Positions 1-7,779 of a DNA stretch of 64,000 nt are shown one piece after another. Every line of letters begins with the position of its first letter. The first letter of the stretch is position 1. Source of the stretch: Sulfuricaulis sp049587675. GTDB lineage: Bacteria > Pseudomonadota > Gammaproteobacteria > Acidiferrobacterales > Sulfurifustaceae. The translations under genes and the position numbers were made by a program. The stretch is from the NCBI RefSeq assembly GCF_049587675.1, contig NZ_JBAVEJ010000057.1:3154-67153 (forward strand), read 5' to 3'. Under the pieces are notes generated by a model. That model was given only the letters and a program-made list of their open reading frames with translations. It was not told the DNA's origin and made no database searches.

Positions 1-95
1 CCGAGCGCGAAAAATCCCGACAACAAAACAGTCAGCGTGGCGAGGACAACAAGCAACCGATGTCGCGAAGACGGACGAACGGCGGCCGGGGGCAT
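1..95 (-). CDS. N-terminus of an unidentified membrane or exported protein (partial)
   Basis: Reading leftward from an ATG at 95, 31 codons stay open to the window edge. They encode a basic start (several Arg, two Ser) followed by a hydrophobic run (LLVVLATLTVLLSGFFAL), which is a signal anchor or signal peptide. The rppH stop codon is part of TAAAGGA, the likely ribosome site, 15 bases upstream, so the gene is probably co-transcribed with rppH. In many gammaproteobacteria ptsP follows rppH, but this N-terminus is not PtsP-like. The product is otherwise unknown. Confidence 0.5.
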   Translation of the reverse strand, partial: MPPAAVRPSSRHRLLVVLATLTVLLSGFFAL

Positions 96-110
96 GCGCC
101 GCGTATTCCT

Positions 111-599
111 TTAATCCTGCGCGCGTGCGAGAGTCAGAAGAGGCTCGAGCTCGGCGAGCGCACGCTGGTACACTTCGCGCTTGAAACTGATGATGTGCTC
201 AAGCGGTCTCCAGTATTCGATCCAGCACCACTCGTCGAATTCTGGCCGCTCGCACAGATCGAGCCGCACGTCAGCATCGCACCCCAGATGACGCAACAGG
301 AACCAGATCTGTTTCTGGCCCCGGAAGGCGCTGTTCGGGTTGCGGCGGCGATAATCGTCGGGAATATCGTAATGCAGCCAGTCGCGGGTTCGTCCCAGTA
401 TCTCGACATGCGACGGAACGAGGCCGACCTCTTCGCGCAGCTCGCGGTACATGGCGGCCTCGATGGCTTCCTTCAGACGGATGCCGCCCTGCGGAAACTG
501 CCAGCCGTCCTGGCCACAGCGCCGCGCCCAGAAAACCTGGTTGTGGCCATTGCACAGGATAATGCCCACGTTGGGGCGGTAACCGTGTTCGTCTATCAT
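111..599 (-). CDS. rppH: RNA 5'-pyrophosphohydrolase RppH (Nudix)
   Basis: The 162-residue protein starts MIDEHGYRPNVGIIL, the typical RppH beginning, although the frame stays open further upstream. The Nudix box (G-x5-E-x7-REL-x-EE-x-G) lies at residues 38-60 with all metal-binding glutamates present, and the QFPQGG segment just before it is characteristic. In this family the enzyme removes pyrophosphate from the 5' end of triphosphorylated mRNA in the cytoplasm, opening transcripts to RNase E. The length matches the family. It heads a leftward unit continuing into a membrane protein at 95 and is divergent from the WD40 lipoprotein gene at 639. Confidence 0.93.
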   Translation of the reverse strand: MIDEHGYRPNVGIILCNGHNQVFWARRCGQDGWQFPQGGIRLKEAIEAAMYRELREEVGLVPSHVEILGRTRDWLHYDIPDDYRRRNPNSAFRGQKQIWFLLRHLGCDADVRLDLCERPEFDEWCWIEYWRPLEHIISFKREVYQRALAELEPLLTLARAQD

Positions 600-638
600 T
601 ACAATTCCACAAAAACCGAAATACGATGAGAACTTAGG

Positions 639-1661
639 GTGATTTTTCCACGAAGCCGCGGCGGCGGCAATGCTGGGCGCATAAGCGGTTGTTGCATCGG
701 TATCGTGCTGCTGACCGGCGCGCTGGGTCTCTACGGCTGCGCTTCGCCGCCCCGTATCCCCGCCAATATCGTCCTGCGGGATGTTCACAACAACGGTTAC
801 ACACTTGCCTTCGACAGCCGCTCGGAAACCCTGGCGAGCGGAGGATCGGAGGGCCGCATCCGCCTGTGGCGCTTGCCGGACGGGAAGGAACTCTCCGGCT
901 GGAAAGCGCACACCGATTCGTTGCAGGGGCTTGTGTTTCTCGACCACGACCGCGAATTGCTCTCCGCCGCCTACGATGGCTCACTCGCACGCTGGACGCG
1001 CAACGGAACGCTGCTGAAACGCCTGAACACACCGGCACCGGTCACCAGCATGGCGGCGGATGAAGCCGCCAATCTCGTCGTTACCGGACACAGCGACGGA
1101 CATGTACGCCTGTGGCGGCTCGCGGATCTTTCTCTCTTGCGCGACCTGCATCCACATCGCGGTGCGGTGCGCGCGGTGGCCTATCATGCCGCCACCAACC
1201 AACTGGCCTCGAGCGGAACCGATGGACGCGTGTTTTACTGGCGAGCACGCGAGGAACCGCGCCCATTGCCCTCTCCACCCACGGACGCACAGGACCTGGC
1301 CTTCGCGCCCGACGGGACTTTTCTCATGGGTAGCGGCTGGTTCAATCTGTTCCGTTGGCAGCTCGATAACGGTGGCCTGCAGATACTACCGACGGTGCAT
1401 CACGGCATCGTCAAGTCGATCAGCTTCAGTCGCGACGGCCGGACGCTGGCGAGCATCGGCCGTCAAACTGACAGCGCGGTATACCTGCTCGATGCCCAGA
1501 CCGGCGTCGTGCTGAAGCGTTTTCAGCCGCATGAACTGTGCGGAAGTGTCGTGCGTCTCTCGCCCGACGGGCGCTATCTCGCCTCCACTTCCGACGACGC
1601 GAGCGTATACATCTGGGACCTGCAGCACCCGCTGCCGGAACAGACTTTCTTCTCAAAATAA
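639..1661 (+). CDS. WD40-repeat lipoprotein
   Basis: A 340-residue protein with a GTG start, a basic N-terminus, a hydrophobic stretch and a lipobox LYGC (Cys34), so it should be a lipid-anchored exported protein. The mature part is a chain of WD40 blades, seen as repeated segments of the type 'LASGGSEGRIRLWRLPDG', 'VVTGHSDGHVRLWRL', 'LASSGTDGRVFYWRA' and 'LASTSDDASVYIWDL', about 40 residues apart, which would form a beta-propeller. Such propellers are binding scaffolds; no enzymatic motif is visible. It is divergent from rppH and followed by an inverted repeat. The start could be a little further downstream. The binding partner is unknown. Confidence 0.75.
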   Translation: MIFPRSRGGGNAGRISGCCIGIVLLTGALGLYGCASPPRIPANIVLRDVHNNGYTLAFDSRSETLASGGSEGRIRLWRLPDGKELSGWKAHTDSLQGLVFLDHDRELLSAAYDGSLARWTRNGTLLKRLNTPAPVTSMAADEAANLVVTGHSDGHVRLWRLADLSLLRDLHPHRGAVRAVAYHAATNQLASSGTDGRVFYWRAREEPRPLPSPPTDAQDLAFAPDGTFLMGSGWFNLFRWQLDNGGLQILPTVHHGIVKSISFSRDGRTLASIGRQTDSAVYLLDAQTGVVLKRFQPHELCGSVVRLSPDGRYLASTSDDASVYIWDLQHPLPEQTFFSK

Positions 1662-1671
1662 AATATATTGC

Positions 1672-1743
1672 ACCGCCAAGAAAGCAAGAAACATGAAATA
1701 TCTCTCGCAAGAATTCTCCCGATACCCTTGGCGTCTTGGCGGT
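1672..1743. repeat. Imperfect inverted repeat with CGCCAAG units
   Basis: ACCGCCAAG at 1672-1680 is the exact inverse of CTTGGCGGT at 1735-1743, and the arms extend imperfectly inward (AAGCAAG against CTTGGCG). It fills the gap between the WD40 gene and the HAD phosphatase. Short repeats built from CGCCAAG units are common in intergenic spaces of many proteobacteria. It could form a long-range hairpin in the transcript. No T-tract is present, so it is not a clear terminator. Confidence 0.45.
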
Positions 1744-1769
1744 TTAATTTTATTAAACAGGATTTAATC

Positions 1770-2423
1770 TTGAGCCTCGCTATCTTCGACCTCGACAACA
1801 CGCTGCTGCGCGGCGACAGCGATCACGCGTGGGGACGGTTCCTGATCGAGAATCACGTTGTCGATGGCGCGGAGTACGAGCGCGAAAACGAACGTTACTA
1901 CGCCCAGTATCAGGCGGGCACGCTCGATATCATGGAGTTTCTCGCGTTCGCCTTGAAACCGCTCGCCGCCCACGACCGCGCCAGCCTGGATAGCTGGCAC
2001 CGGCAGTACATGCAGACCAAGATTCTGCCCATGATCACACCCGCCGCCCGCGCGCTCGTGAACCTGCACCGCGCTCACGGCGATACACTCGTCATCATCA
2101 CCGCGACCAACCGCTTCGTCACAGAACCGATCGCATGGGAGTTCAATATTCCGCACCTCATCGCCACCGAACCGGAGGAGCGCGACGGGCGCTTTACCGG
2201 CAGGGTCGCGGGCACGCCCTGCTACCGCGAAGGCAAGGTAACGCGGCTGAAGAGCTGGATGCAGGAACAGGGGCAGACATTGCAGGACAGCTGGTTCTAC
2301 AGCGATTCGCACAACGATCTGCCGTTGCTTTCCATCGTCGACCACCCGGTGGCGGTCAATCCCGACGATATCCTGCGGCGCGAGGCGCAGCAGCGCGGCT
2401 GGCAGATTCTGCCCCTGCGCTGA
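1770..2423 (+). CDS. HAD-superfamily IB phosphatase (SerB-like)
   Basis: A 217-residue HAD hydrolase. I place the start at TTG 1770 because an ACAGGA ribosome site lies just upstream and the catalytic motif I (FDLDNTLL, Asp7/Asp9) follows immediately, as in the family; an ATG at 1668 in the same frame would add an implausible 34-residue tail. Motif II is the Thr in IITATNRF, motif III a Lys near GKVTRLK, and motif IV FYSDSHNDLPLL. The cap region resembles phosphoserine-phosphatase-type HAD-IB enzymes. Substrate unknown. It ends 11 bases before btuC, so the two are probably co-transcribed; a role in cobalamin metabolism is only an inference from position. Confidence 0.8.
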   Translation: MSLAIFDLDNTLLRGDSDHAWGRFLIENHVVDGAEYERENERYYAQYQAGTLDIMEFLAFALKPLAAHDRASLDSWHRQYMQTKILPMITPAARALVNLHRAHGDTLVIITATNRFVTEPIAWEFNIPHLIATEPEERDGRFTGRVAGTPCYREGKVTRLKSWMQEQGQTLQDSWFYSDSHNDLPLLSIVDHPVAVNPDDILRREAQQRGWQILPLR

Positions 2424-2434
2424 GTGAATCGCCC

Positions 2435-3406
2435 ATGAACCGCCGCCTGCCGATCACGCTCCTGCTGCTGGCGGCGGCGCCATTAAGCCTGTGGTTTGCT
2501 CTGTCCCAGGGCAGCCTGAACATTGCGGCGACGGAACTGTGGCGGGCGCTGCTCGGCAACCACGACAACGCCACGGTGTATCTGGTCATACACGAATTGC
2601 GTCTCCCGCGCGCGCTCGCGGCTTTCGCCGTGGGCGGACTGCTGGCGCTCTCGGGCGCATTGCTGCAAGTGCTGTTGCGCAATCCGCTCGCGGATCCCTA
2701 TGTGCTCGGCATCTCGGGCGGCGCGGCGGTCGCGACGCTGCTATCGATGCTGGCCGGTCTCGGCGCCGGATGGTTGCGTGGTAACGCCTTCCTCGGCGCC
2801 ATGCTTTCCATGCTCATCGTCTTCGGCTTAAGCCGCGCCGGTGCCGCCTGGACGCAGAATCGTCTGCTGCTCACCGGCGTGGTGGTCGCCGCCGGCTGGG
2901 GCGCCGTGATCAGCCTGATTCTGGCCGTGGCGCCGGCAGCACAGGTTCAAGGAATGCTCTTCTGGCTGATCGGCGATCTGAGTTACGCTTCTCAACCCGG
3001 AGTGGCGATTACTGCCCTGGTGATCGGTCTCGCGGTGTCCCTGTGGCTCGCGCGCCCGCTCAATCTGCTCATGCGCGGCGAAAATGTCGCCGCCACGCTG
3101 GGAGAGAATCCGGCGCGGCTGCGCCTTATGATTTATCTCCTGGCCTCGCTGCTGACGGCCATGGCGGTCACACTGGCGGGAAGCATAGGGTTCGTGGGTT
3201 TGATCATTCCCCATATATTAAGGTTGGCCGGCGGCTCCGATCACCGTTTTCTGCTGCCCGCGAGCGTCCTGTTCGGCGGCGGATTTCTGACGGTGGCCGA
3301 TACCCTGGCACGCAGTGGGGCGGCACCCATGCAGCTCCCGGTCGGCGTGCTCACCGCCCTGCTGGGCGTCCCGGTGTTTCTTTTTCTTCTCGCCCGAACG
3401 CGCTGA
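2435..3406 (+). CDS. btuC: Cobalamin/iron-siderophore ABC transporter permease (BtuC-like)
   Basis: A 323-residue FecCD-family permease with about ten hydrophobic segments, starting MNRRLPITLLLLAAAPLSL. Family hallmarks are visible: 'ELRLPRALAAFAVGGLLALSGALLQ', the 'RNPLADPYVLGISGGAA' loop and 'GSIGFVGLIIPHILRL', which contacts the ATPase. The start ATG is 11 bases after the HAD gene and the stop overlaps the btuD start by one base (TGATG). By sequence alone it could carry haem or siderophores. Cobalamin is inferred from the nearby riboswitch-btuB, btuF, adenosyltransferase and cobC genes. Confidence 0.85.
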   Translation: MNRRLPITLLLLAAAPLSLWFALSQGSLNIAATELWRALLGNHDNATVYLVIHELRLPRALAAFAVGGLLALSGALLQVLLRNPLADPYVLGISGGAAVATLLSMLAGLGAGWLRGNAFLGAMLSMLIVFGLSRAGAAWTQNRLLLTGVVVAAGWGAVISLILAVAPAAQVQGMLFWLIGDLSYASQPGVAITALVIGLAVSLWLARPLNLLMRGENVAATLGENPARLRLMIYLLASLLTAMAVTLAGSIGFVGLIIPHILRLAGGSDHRFLLPASVLFGGGFLTVADTLARSGAAPMQLPVGVLTALLGVPVFLFLLARTR

Positions 3407-4167
3407 TGCTACGCACAGACCGCCTGACACTGCGCATCGCCGATCGCACTCTGTGCAATCGGCTCGATGTCGGTTTCAACGACGGCGAGAACTGGGTAAT
3501 CCTCGGAGCAAATGGCAGCGGCAAGACAACGCTGCTGCACGCGCTCGCCGGCCTGCGCGAACCGGATCAAGGTGACGTCCTTCTCGACAACGTTCCCGTA
3601 AGCGCTATCCCGCATCGTCAGCGCGCGCGACGGTTGGGCGTGCTGTTTCAGGATTTCGAATCGGCATTCCCGGCCACGGTGCTCGAGACCGTGCTGACCG
3701 GTCGTTACCCGCGCCTGGAACGCTGGCAGTGGGAAAGCGCGGAGGATTATCGCGCGGCCGAAACCGCGCTCGAGACCGTCGAACTCGCCGGTTTTGCCCA
3801 GCGGCCGCTCGCCACCCTGTCGGGCGGCGAGCGGCGGCGCGTCGAAATAGCCGCCCTGCTTACCCAAGATGCGCCCATTTGCCTGTTGGACGAGCCGACA
3901 AACCACCTCGACCTGCGTCACCAGATCCGGATGCTGGAAATGCTGGCCAGCCGTGCACATCGGCCAGGCCACCTGAACATTATTGTTCTACACGACGTTA
4001 ATCTCGCCGCGCGCTTTGGCACCCATGGCATCCTGCTGTTCGACGATGGCGAATGCCTCCATGGACCGCTGGGCGACATACTCGCGCGCCCGAACCTCGA
4101 GCGGCTGTATCACTGCCGCCTGCGCGAAATTCACGCCGATGGCGCCCGATGGTATCTGCCCGACTAA
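3406..4167 (+). CDS. btuD: Cobalamin-type ABC transporter ATP-binding protein (BtuD-like)
   Basis: A 253-residue ABC ATPase. It shows Walker A GANGSGKTT (residues 34-42), a Q-loop (LFQDFES), the signature LSGGERRRVE, Walker B ICLLDEPTNHLD and a switch His (VLHDVNLAA). It belongs with FepC/BtuD/HmuV importers. The start ATG overlaps the btuC stop by one base, implying translational coupling. The pair would form the inner-membrane importer fed by the periplasmic protein encoded at 10821-11738. Substrate assignment rests on locus context rather than on residues in this protein. Confidence 0.85.
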   Translation: MLRTDRLTLRIADRTLCNRLDVGFNDGENWVILGANGSGKTTLLHALAGLREPDQGDVLLDNVPVSAIPHRQRARRLGVLFQDFESAFPATVLETVLTGRYPRLERWQWESAEDYRAAETALETVELAGFAQRPLATLSGGERRRVEIAALLTQDAPICLLDEPTNHLDLRHQIRMLEMLASRAHRPGHLNIIVLHDVNLAARFGTHGILLFDDGECLHGPLGDILARPNLERLYHCRLREIHADGARWYLPD

Positions 4168-4489
4168 CGCCCAGTGTCCGAGGCGCATGCTCTTTCGGCG
4201 GTGGCGGCCGGTGCGACTCATTGAACGTTGCCTCATGTGACGGCCCGGCGTACTCCCTTCGAAGGAGCTTCGCCTCGGAAGGGAGTCGCCCTGCGCCTCG
4301 GGATCCGGCGGCTAGTGCCAAAGTGGATTAAAAAAGGGCCGGCCGTTATACTTCCGGCCACTCGCAGCGGTACTTAATAATAGAGGATGGGGCACGCGCA
4401 TTGGGATTGAGTCGTCTGCTTGAATCCGCGCCGGGGCATGGGCTCCCTGTCCGTCCTTTGCATCTCCTTTTCCCGGCGGTGACGTACCT
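4168..4489. other. Intergenic region with two GC-rich hairpins
   Basis: No convincing gene is visible in these 322 bases. A hairpin with 9-bp arms (ACTCCCTTC at 4252-4260, GAAGGGAGT at 4278-4286) lies after btuD and may stabilise or end the transcript, though it lacks a T-tract. A second shorter hairpin has arms GGCCGG (4337-4342) and CCGGCC (4354-4359). The rest is the upstream region and leader of the GGDEF/EAL gene. Confidence 0.4.
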
Positions 4490-6853
4490 ATGATGCGTCT
4501 ACGGCTTTTCCCACGAACGTTGCGTGCGCGGATCGCCGCCTCCTTCTCCATCCTTTTATTGCTTACCGCCGCCGTCGTCACTCTCGCTTTCGCGCGCCAG
4601 GCGGCCCACACCCATCTTGAGGCACAACAACAACTGGCCCAGAACCTGATGGTGTTCGTCGAGCCGGCCGTGCGTGGCATGGTGGCAAATTATGATGTCA
4701 CGGGGCTGGACAATTACATGCAAAAAATTGCCGCCGACCCCGCGATCGCCTCGATCCGCATCGTCGACGAAAGCGGCGGCTCCCTGCTGTACCAGCATCA
4801 GGGTGACATGGAGCCGGCCAGCGGGATGTCGCGGATACTGGCGGGTGTTTCCGGCGCAAGCCCGCTGCTCAAATCGGAAATTACCGTCAACGGCGTAAGG
4901 GTCGGGCGCCTCGAAGCACTGCTATCGTACGCACCGCTCAATCAAAGCATACGGCACGTGATCATTGTCGGCAGCGCGTTGACCGCGATCGTGCTGGCCG
5001 TGGCTTTCCTGCTCGCATATCTGCTGCTAACCCGTTTTACCGCGCCGCTCCGGCCGCTCATGGAATGGGCGCGCGAATTCGCCCACGGTAACTGGCATCC
5101 GCGCGTGAAACTGATCGAGTCGGGCAGCCGTGAAATCCAGGAACTCAACCAGGCGTTCACCGACGGCTCGGCCACGATGCGGCACTATATTCAAAGCCTC
5201 GAAGAAACACGCGAGCTGCTCGAATACAGTGAAACGCGCCTGCGAAAACTCGTCAACAGCATGCACGAAATCCTGTTCGAGCTCGATGCCGACGGCCGCA
5301 TCATCTTCCTCAACCCGGCTTGGCAGGCCCTGACCGGTTTTGCCGCGGAAGAATCGCTCGGAAAATCTTTCAGCGATTTTCTTCTGGGCGAGGACGCCAT
5401 CCGCGACTTCGAGGCCAACGCGCTCCCGCGCCTGCACGAGAAAAACCGCGAGATCTCGCTGCGCTCGGCGAATGGCAAGCACTTGTGGATGAGTCTCGAT
5501 GCCGATGCCCAAACTGACTCGGCGGGAAATTTTACCGGTATCATCGGCACGTTCAGTGATATCACCAGGAGTGTTGAACTCAACCACCTGCTGAGCCGGT
5601 ATCAGGACGAGCTGTATCACCTGTCTGTCACCGATCCGTTGACCGGTCTCTACAACCGCCGCCACTTCGACAGCCAGCTGGAAGTTATCTTGTCGGATCA
5701 TTTGCCGAAGAACATGCCGGTGTGTCTGCTGCTCATCGATCTCGACGGCTTCAAATTCATCAACGACACCTACGGCCATCCTTTCGGCGACGAGGTGCTG
5801 CGCACCACCGCCCAATTGCTCAAGCAGCAGGTGCGGCGCAACGACTACATCGCGCGCCTGGCGGGCGATGAATTCGCCATGGTGCTCAAGAACACCGACA
5901 TCGAAAACGCCACGCGAATCGCGCAGAAACTCCACGACTGCATCGGCGATACGCGCATCCCGTTGCCGGTGGGGCACATGCAGCTTCAGTCCTCCATGGG
6001 CGTGGCCGAGGCACCGACGCACGGAGCCAACGCCCAGGACCTGGTGAGCGCCGCGGATGTCGCGCTCTACCACAGCAAACGCGGAGGCCGCAATCGCATC
6101 GAGGTGCTGTCACCGGATATCAGCCGGGCTGTAATGTCGATCTTCAGCCAGGGGTTCCAGTTGCGTAATGCGATCGAACAGGGACACATCCATCCCGCCT
6201 TTCAGCCTATCTGCAATCTCAAGAACGGAGTTCCGATGGCCTACGAAGTCCTGGCGCGCATGCGTGTCAATGGTCTGGTGATCCAGGCAAAGGACTTCAT
6301 CACGGTGGCGGAGGAGCTGGGACTGACGCGTGAGGTGGACCTGCACGTCATCGGTCAGGCGCTGTTGCTAACGCCCTCGGAACATGCCTTGTTTCTCAAC
6401 GTGGATATCTCTTCTTTCAACGACAAGGAATTTGTGCAGGATCTGAGCAAGTTGCTCAAACCGGCCTGTGCCGATGGACGCTCGATTACCATCGAGATCA
6501 CCGAACGCGAGACCATTCCCTTGTGCGACAGTCTGCATCAGGATATCCAGACCCTGCGCGCCCTCGGTTGCAAGTTGGCGCTCGACGATTTCGGCAGCGG
6601 TTATTCCACGTATAACTTCCTCAACCAGTTCCGACCGGATTACCTCAAAATCGAGGGCTCATTCGTGCGCGGCATGATGCAAAACGAAGCCGACCGCAAG
6701 ATTGTGACCCATATTCACGAACTGGCCTCCTCCTTTGGGATGCAAACCATCGCTGAAAGCGTGGAAGACGCCGCGACTGAACACGCGCTTCAGGAAATCG
6801 GGATTTGCAATGCCCAGGGCCTGTTCTATGGCGCTCCGCGTCTGGTTTCCTGA
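4490..6853 (+). CDS. Membrane sensor with PAS, GGDEF and EAL domains (c-di-GMP turnover)
   Basis: A 787-residue protein. Order: transmembrane helix (about 15-35), periplasmic sensor region, second helix (156-182), HAMP-like linker, PAS (250-365), GGDEF domain (375-540), EAL domain (552-787). The cyclase signature reads AGDEF (458-462), a variant known from active cyclases, with an RxxD inhibitory site five residues before it (449-452). The phosphodiesterase motif reads EVL (586-588), and the other family residues are in place: Asn638, Glu669, the DD of LALDDFGSGYS, Lys720, Glu756 and Gln776. It could therefore make or break c-di-GMP, and direction is not decidable from sequence. Given the pilus and surface genes nearby, a motility or biofilm role is plausible. 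Confidence 0.88.
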   Translation: MMRLRLFPRTLRARIAASFSILLLLTAAVVTLAFARQAAHTHLEAQQQLAQNLMVFVEPAVRGMVANYDVTGLDNYMQKIAADPAIASIRIVDESGGSLLYQHQGDMEPASGMSRILAGVSGASPLLKSEITVNGVRVGRLEALLSYAPLNQSIRHVIIVGSALTAIVLAVAFLLAYLLLTRFTAPLRPLMEWAREFAHGNWHPRVKLIESGSREIQELNQAFTDGSATMRHYIQSLEETRELLEYSETRLRKLVNSMHEILFELDADGRIIFLNPAWQALTGFAAEESLGKSFSDFLLGEDAIRDFEANALPRLHEKNREISLRSANGKHLWMSLDADAQTDSAGNFTGIIGTFSDITRSVELNHLLSRYQDELYHLSVTDPLTGLYNRRHFDSQLEVILSDHLPKNMPVCLLLIDLDGFKFINDTYGHPFGDEVLRTTAQLLKQQVRRNDYIARLAGDEFAMVLKNTDIENATRIAQKLHDCIGDTRIPLPVGHMQLQSSMGVAEAPTHGANAQDLVSAADVALYHSKRGGRNRIEVLSPDISRAVMSIFSQGFQLRNAIEQGHIHPAFQPICNLKNGVPMAYEVLARMRVNGLVIQAKDFITVAEELGLTREVDLHVIGQALLLTPSEHALFLNVDISSFNDKEFVQDLSKLLKPACADGRSITIEITERETIPLCDSLHQDIQTLRALGCKLALDDFGSGYSTYNFLNQFRPDYLKIEGSFVRGMMQNEADRKIVTHIHELASSFGMQTIAESVEDAATEHALQEIGICNAQGLFYGAPRLVS

Positions 6854-7042
6854 TCCTGCCCTGGTTATCTACCAGTGACATTTTGGACGATATCAATTAA
6901 AATCATTGATCTTTATATGCAATAATAACGATGGAAAGTTTCTCCAATTTGAGAAGAATAGGCGCCCGGCTGCTTGATGTTGTCTTGAATTACCATTTAC
7001 CATTCACGGTTTAATTAAATCTTAACAAGGAAGCTTAACTTT

Positions 7043-7237
7043 ATGAAAAAGTACTCGATTCTGCTTGCCGCACTGTTGGCCATGACGGCAGTAACTGCCT
7101 GTGAGAAAAAGGAACAGAAGGTTGTCGCCCCGGCACCTGCACCAATGGCCCCGGCTGCCCCGGCGGCAGATGCTCCCAAACCGGCGGAAGCTGCTCCGGC
7201 GGCCCCTGCTGCTCCTGCTGCCCCCGAGAAGAAGTAA
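7043..7237 (+). CDS. Small Ala/Pro-rich lipoprotein
   Basis: A 64-residue protein with a good ribosome site (AAGGAAG). A signal peptide ends in a lipobox VTAC (Cys20), followed by EKKEQK and then a low-complexity tail of APAPAPMAPAAP-type repeats to the C-terminal EKK. There is no folded domain. It probably sits as a flexible lipid-anchored tether in the envelope, as similar short Ala/Pro lipoproteins do in other proteobacteria. A strong terminator follows directly, so it is a single-gene transcript. No specific function can be assigned. Confidence 0.7.
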   Translation: MKKYSILLAALLAMTAVTACEKKEQKVVAPAPAPMAPAAPAADAPKPAEAAPAAPAAPAAPEKK

Positions 7238-7273
7238 GGCTGACAAGATTCAGTTATCAGCTGCATATAAAAA

Positions 7274-7297
7274 GCCGGCCTTCGGGCCGGCTTTTTT
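7274..7297 (+). terminator. Rho-independent terminator after the small lipoprotein gene
   Basis: GCCGGCC (7274-7280), a TTCG tetraloop and GGCCGGC (7285-7291) form a perfect 7-bp stem, followed by a run of T. Confidence 0.9.
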
Positions 7298-7435
7298 ATT
7301 TCCGCGTCGTGAACGAAAACATTACGGCATGGTTTCATCGCTTCCTGCATATCCGCGCCATAATTACAAGTGTCGTCAATCATTGACACATCTTCCGCCG
7401 CTTCATATATTGCACGAGAGCATGTAGCTCAATAG

Positions 7436-7660
7436 CTTCAGGTGTTTCCCGGAATTTTCATTCCGGGAGATGAAACGGGAAGCCGGTGCGCCCATCGAGA
7501 AATTTCGGCGGACTATTCCGGCGCTGCCCCCGCAACGGTAAACGAGTTAAGGCGAATCAAGCGCCACTGTACGACCTCAATCGCGTGCGATTAAGGTCCG
7601 ACGGGAAGGCGATTCGCCGGGTCAACCCACTCGTGAGCCCGGAGACCGGCCTGAGGTTAC
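7436..7660 (+). ncRNA. Cobalamin riboswitch (AdoCbl type)
   Basis: The leader of btuB carries the conserved blocks of the B12 riboswitch in order: GAAACGGGAAGCCGGTGCG (7472-7490), the core GCTGCCCCCGCAACGGTA (7523-7540), CACTGT (7565-7570), GGGAAGGCG (7603-7611) and the B12 box GAGCCCGGAGACCGGCCTGA (7635-7654). In this family, binding of adenosylcobalamin shuts off the downstream uptake gene. The aptamer is followed by about 120 bases before the btuB start, which can hold the expression platform. Confidence 0.93.
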
Positions 7661-7724
7661 CCATATGGTGTCGCGGAGGGCGGCGCGGGCGGCCATGGCC
7701 TCGCGCCTTCCGCTTCTCCCCTTC

Positions 7725-7773
7725 CTCCGCACATTTACACCAACCCCTGCGCGGGTGCGCGCGGTTTGCGGAG
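7725..7773 (+). promoter_or_regulatory. Predicted SD-sequestering hairpin (riboswitch expression platform)
   Basis: CTCCGCA (7725-7731) is perfectly complementary to TGCGGAG (7767-7773), which contains the GGAG ribosome site of the btuB GTG start at 7780. A nested GC-rich hairpin (CTGCGCGGGTGCGCG region) lies between them. This suggests translational control: in the ligand-bound state the ribosome site would be hidden. The pairing is visible in the sequence; the mechanism is inferred. Confidence 0.55.
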
Positions 7774-7779
7774 AAAAAA

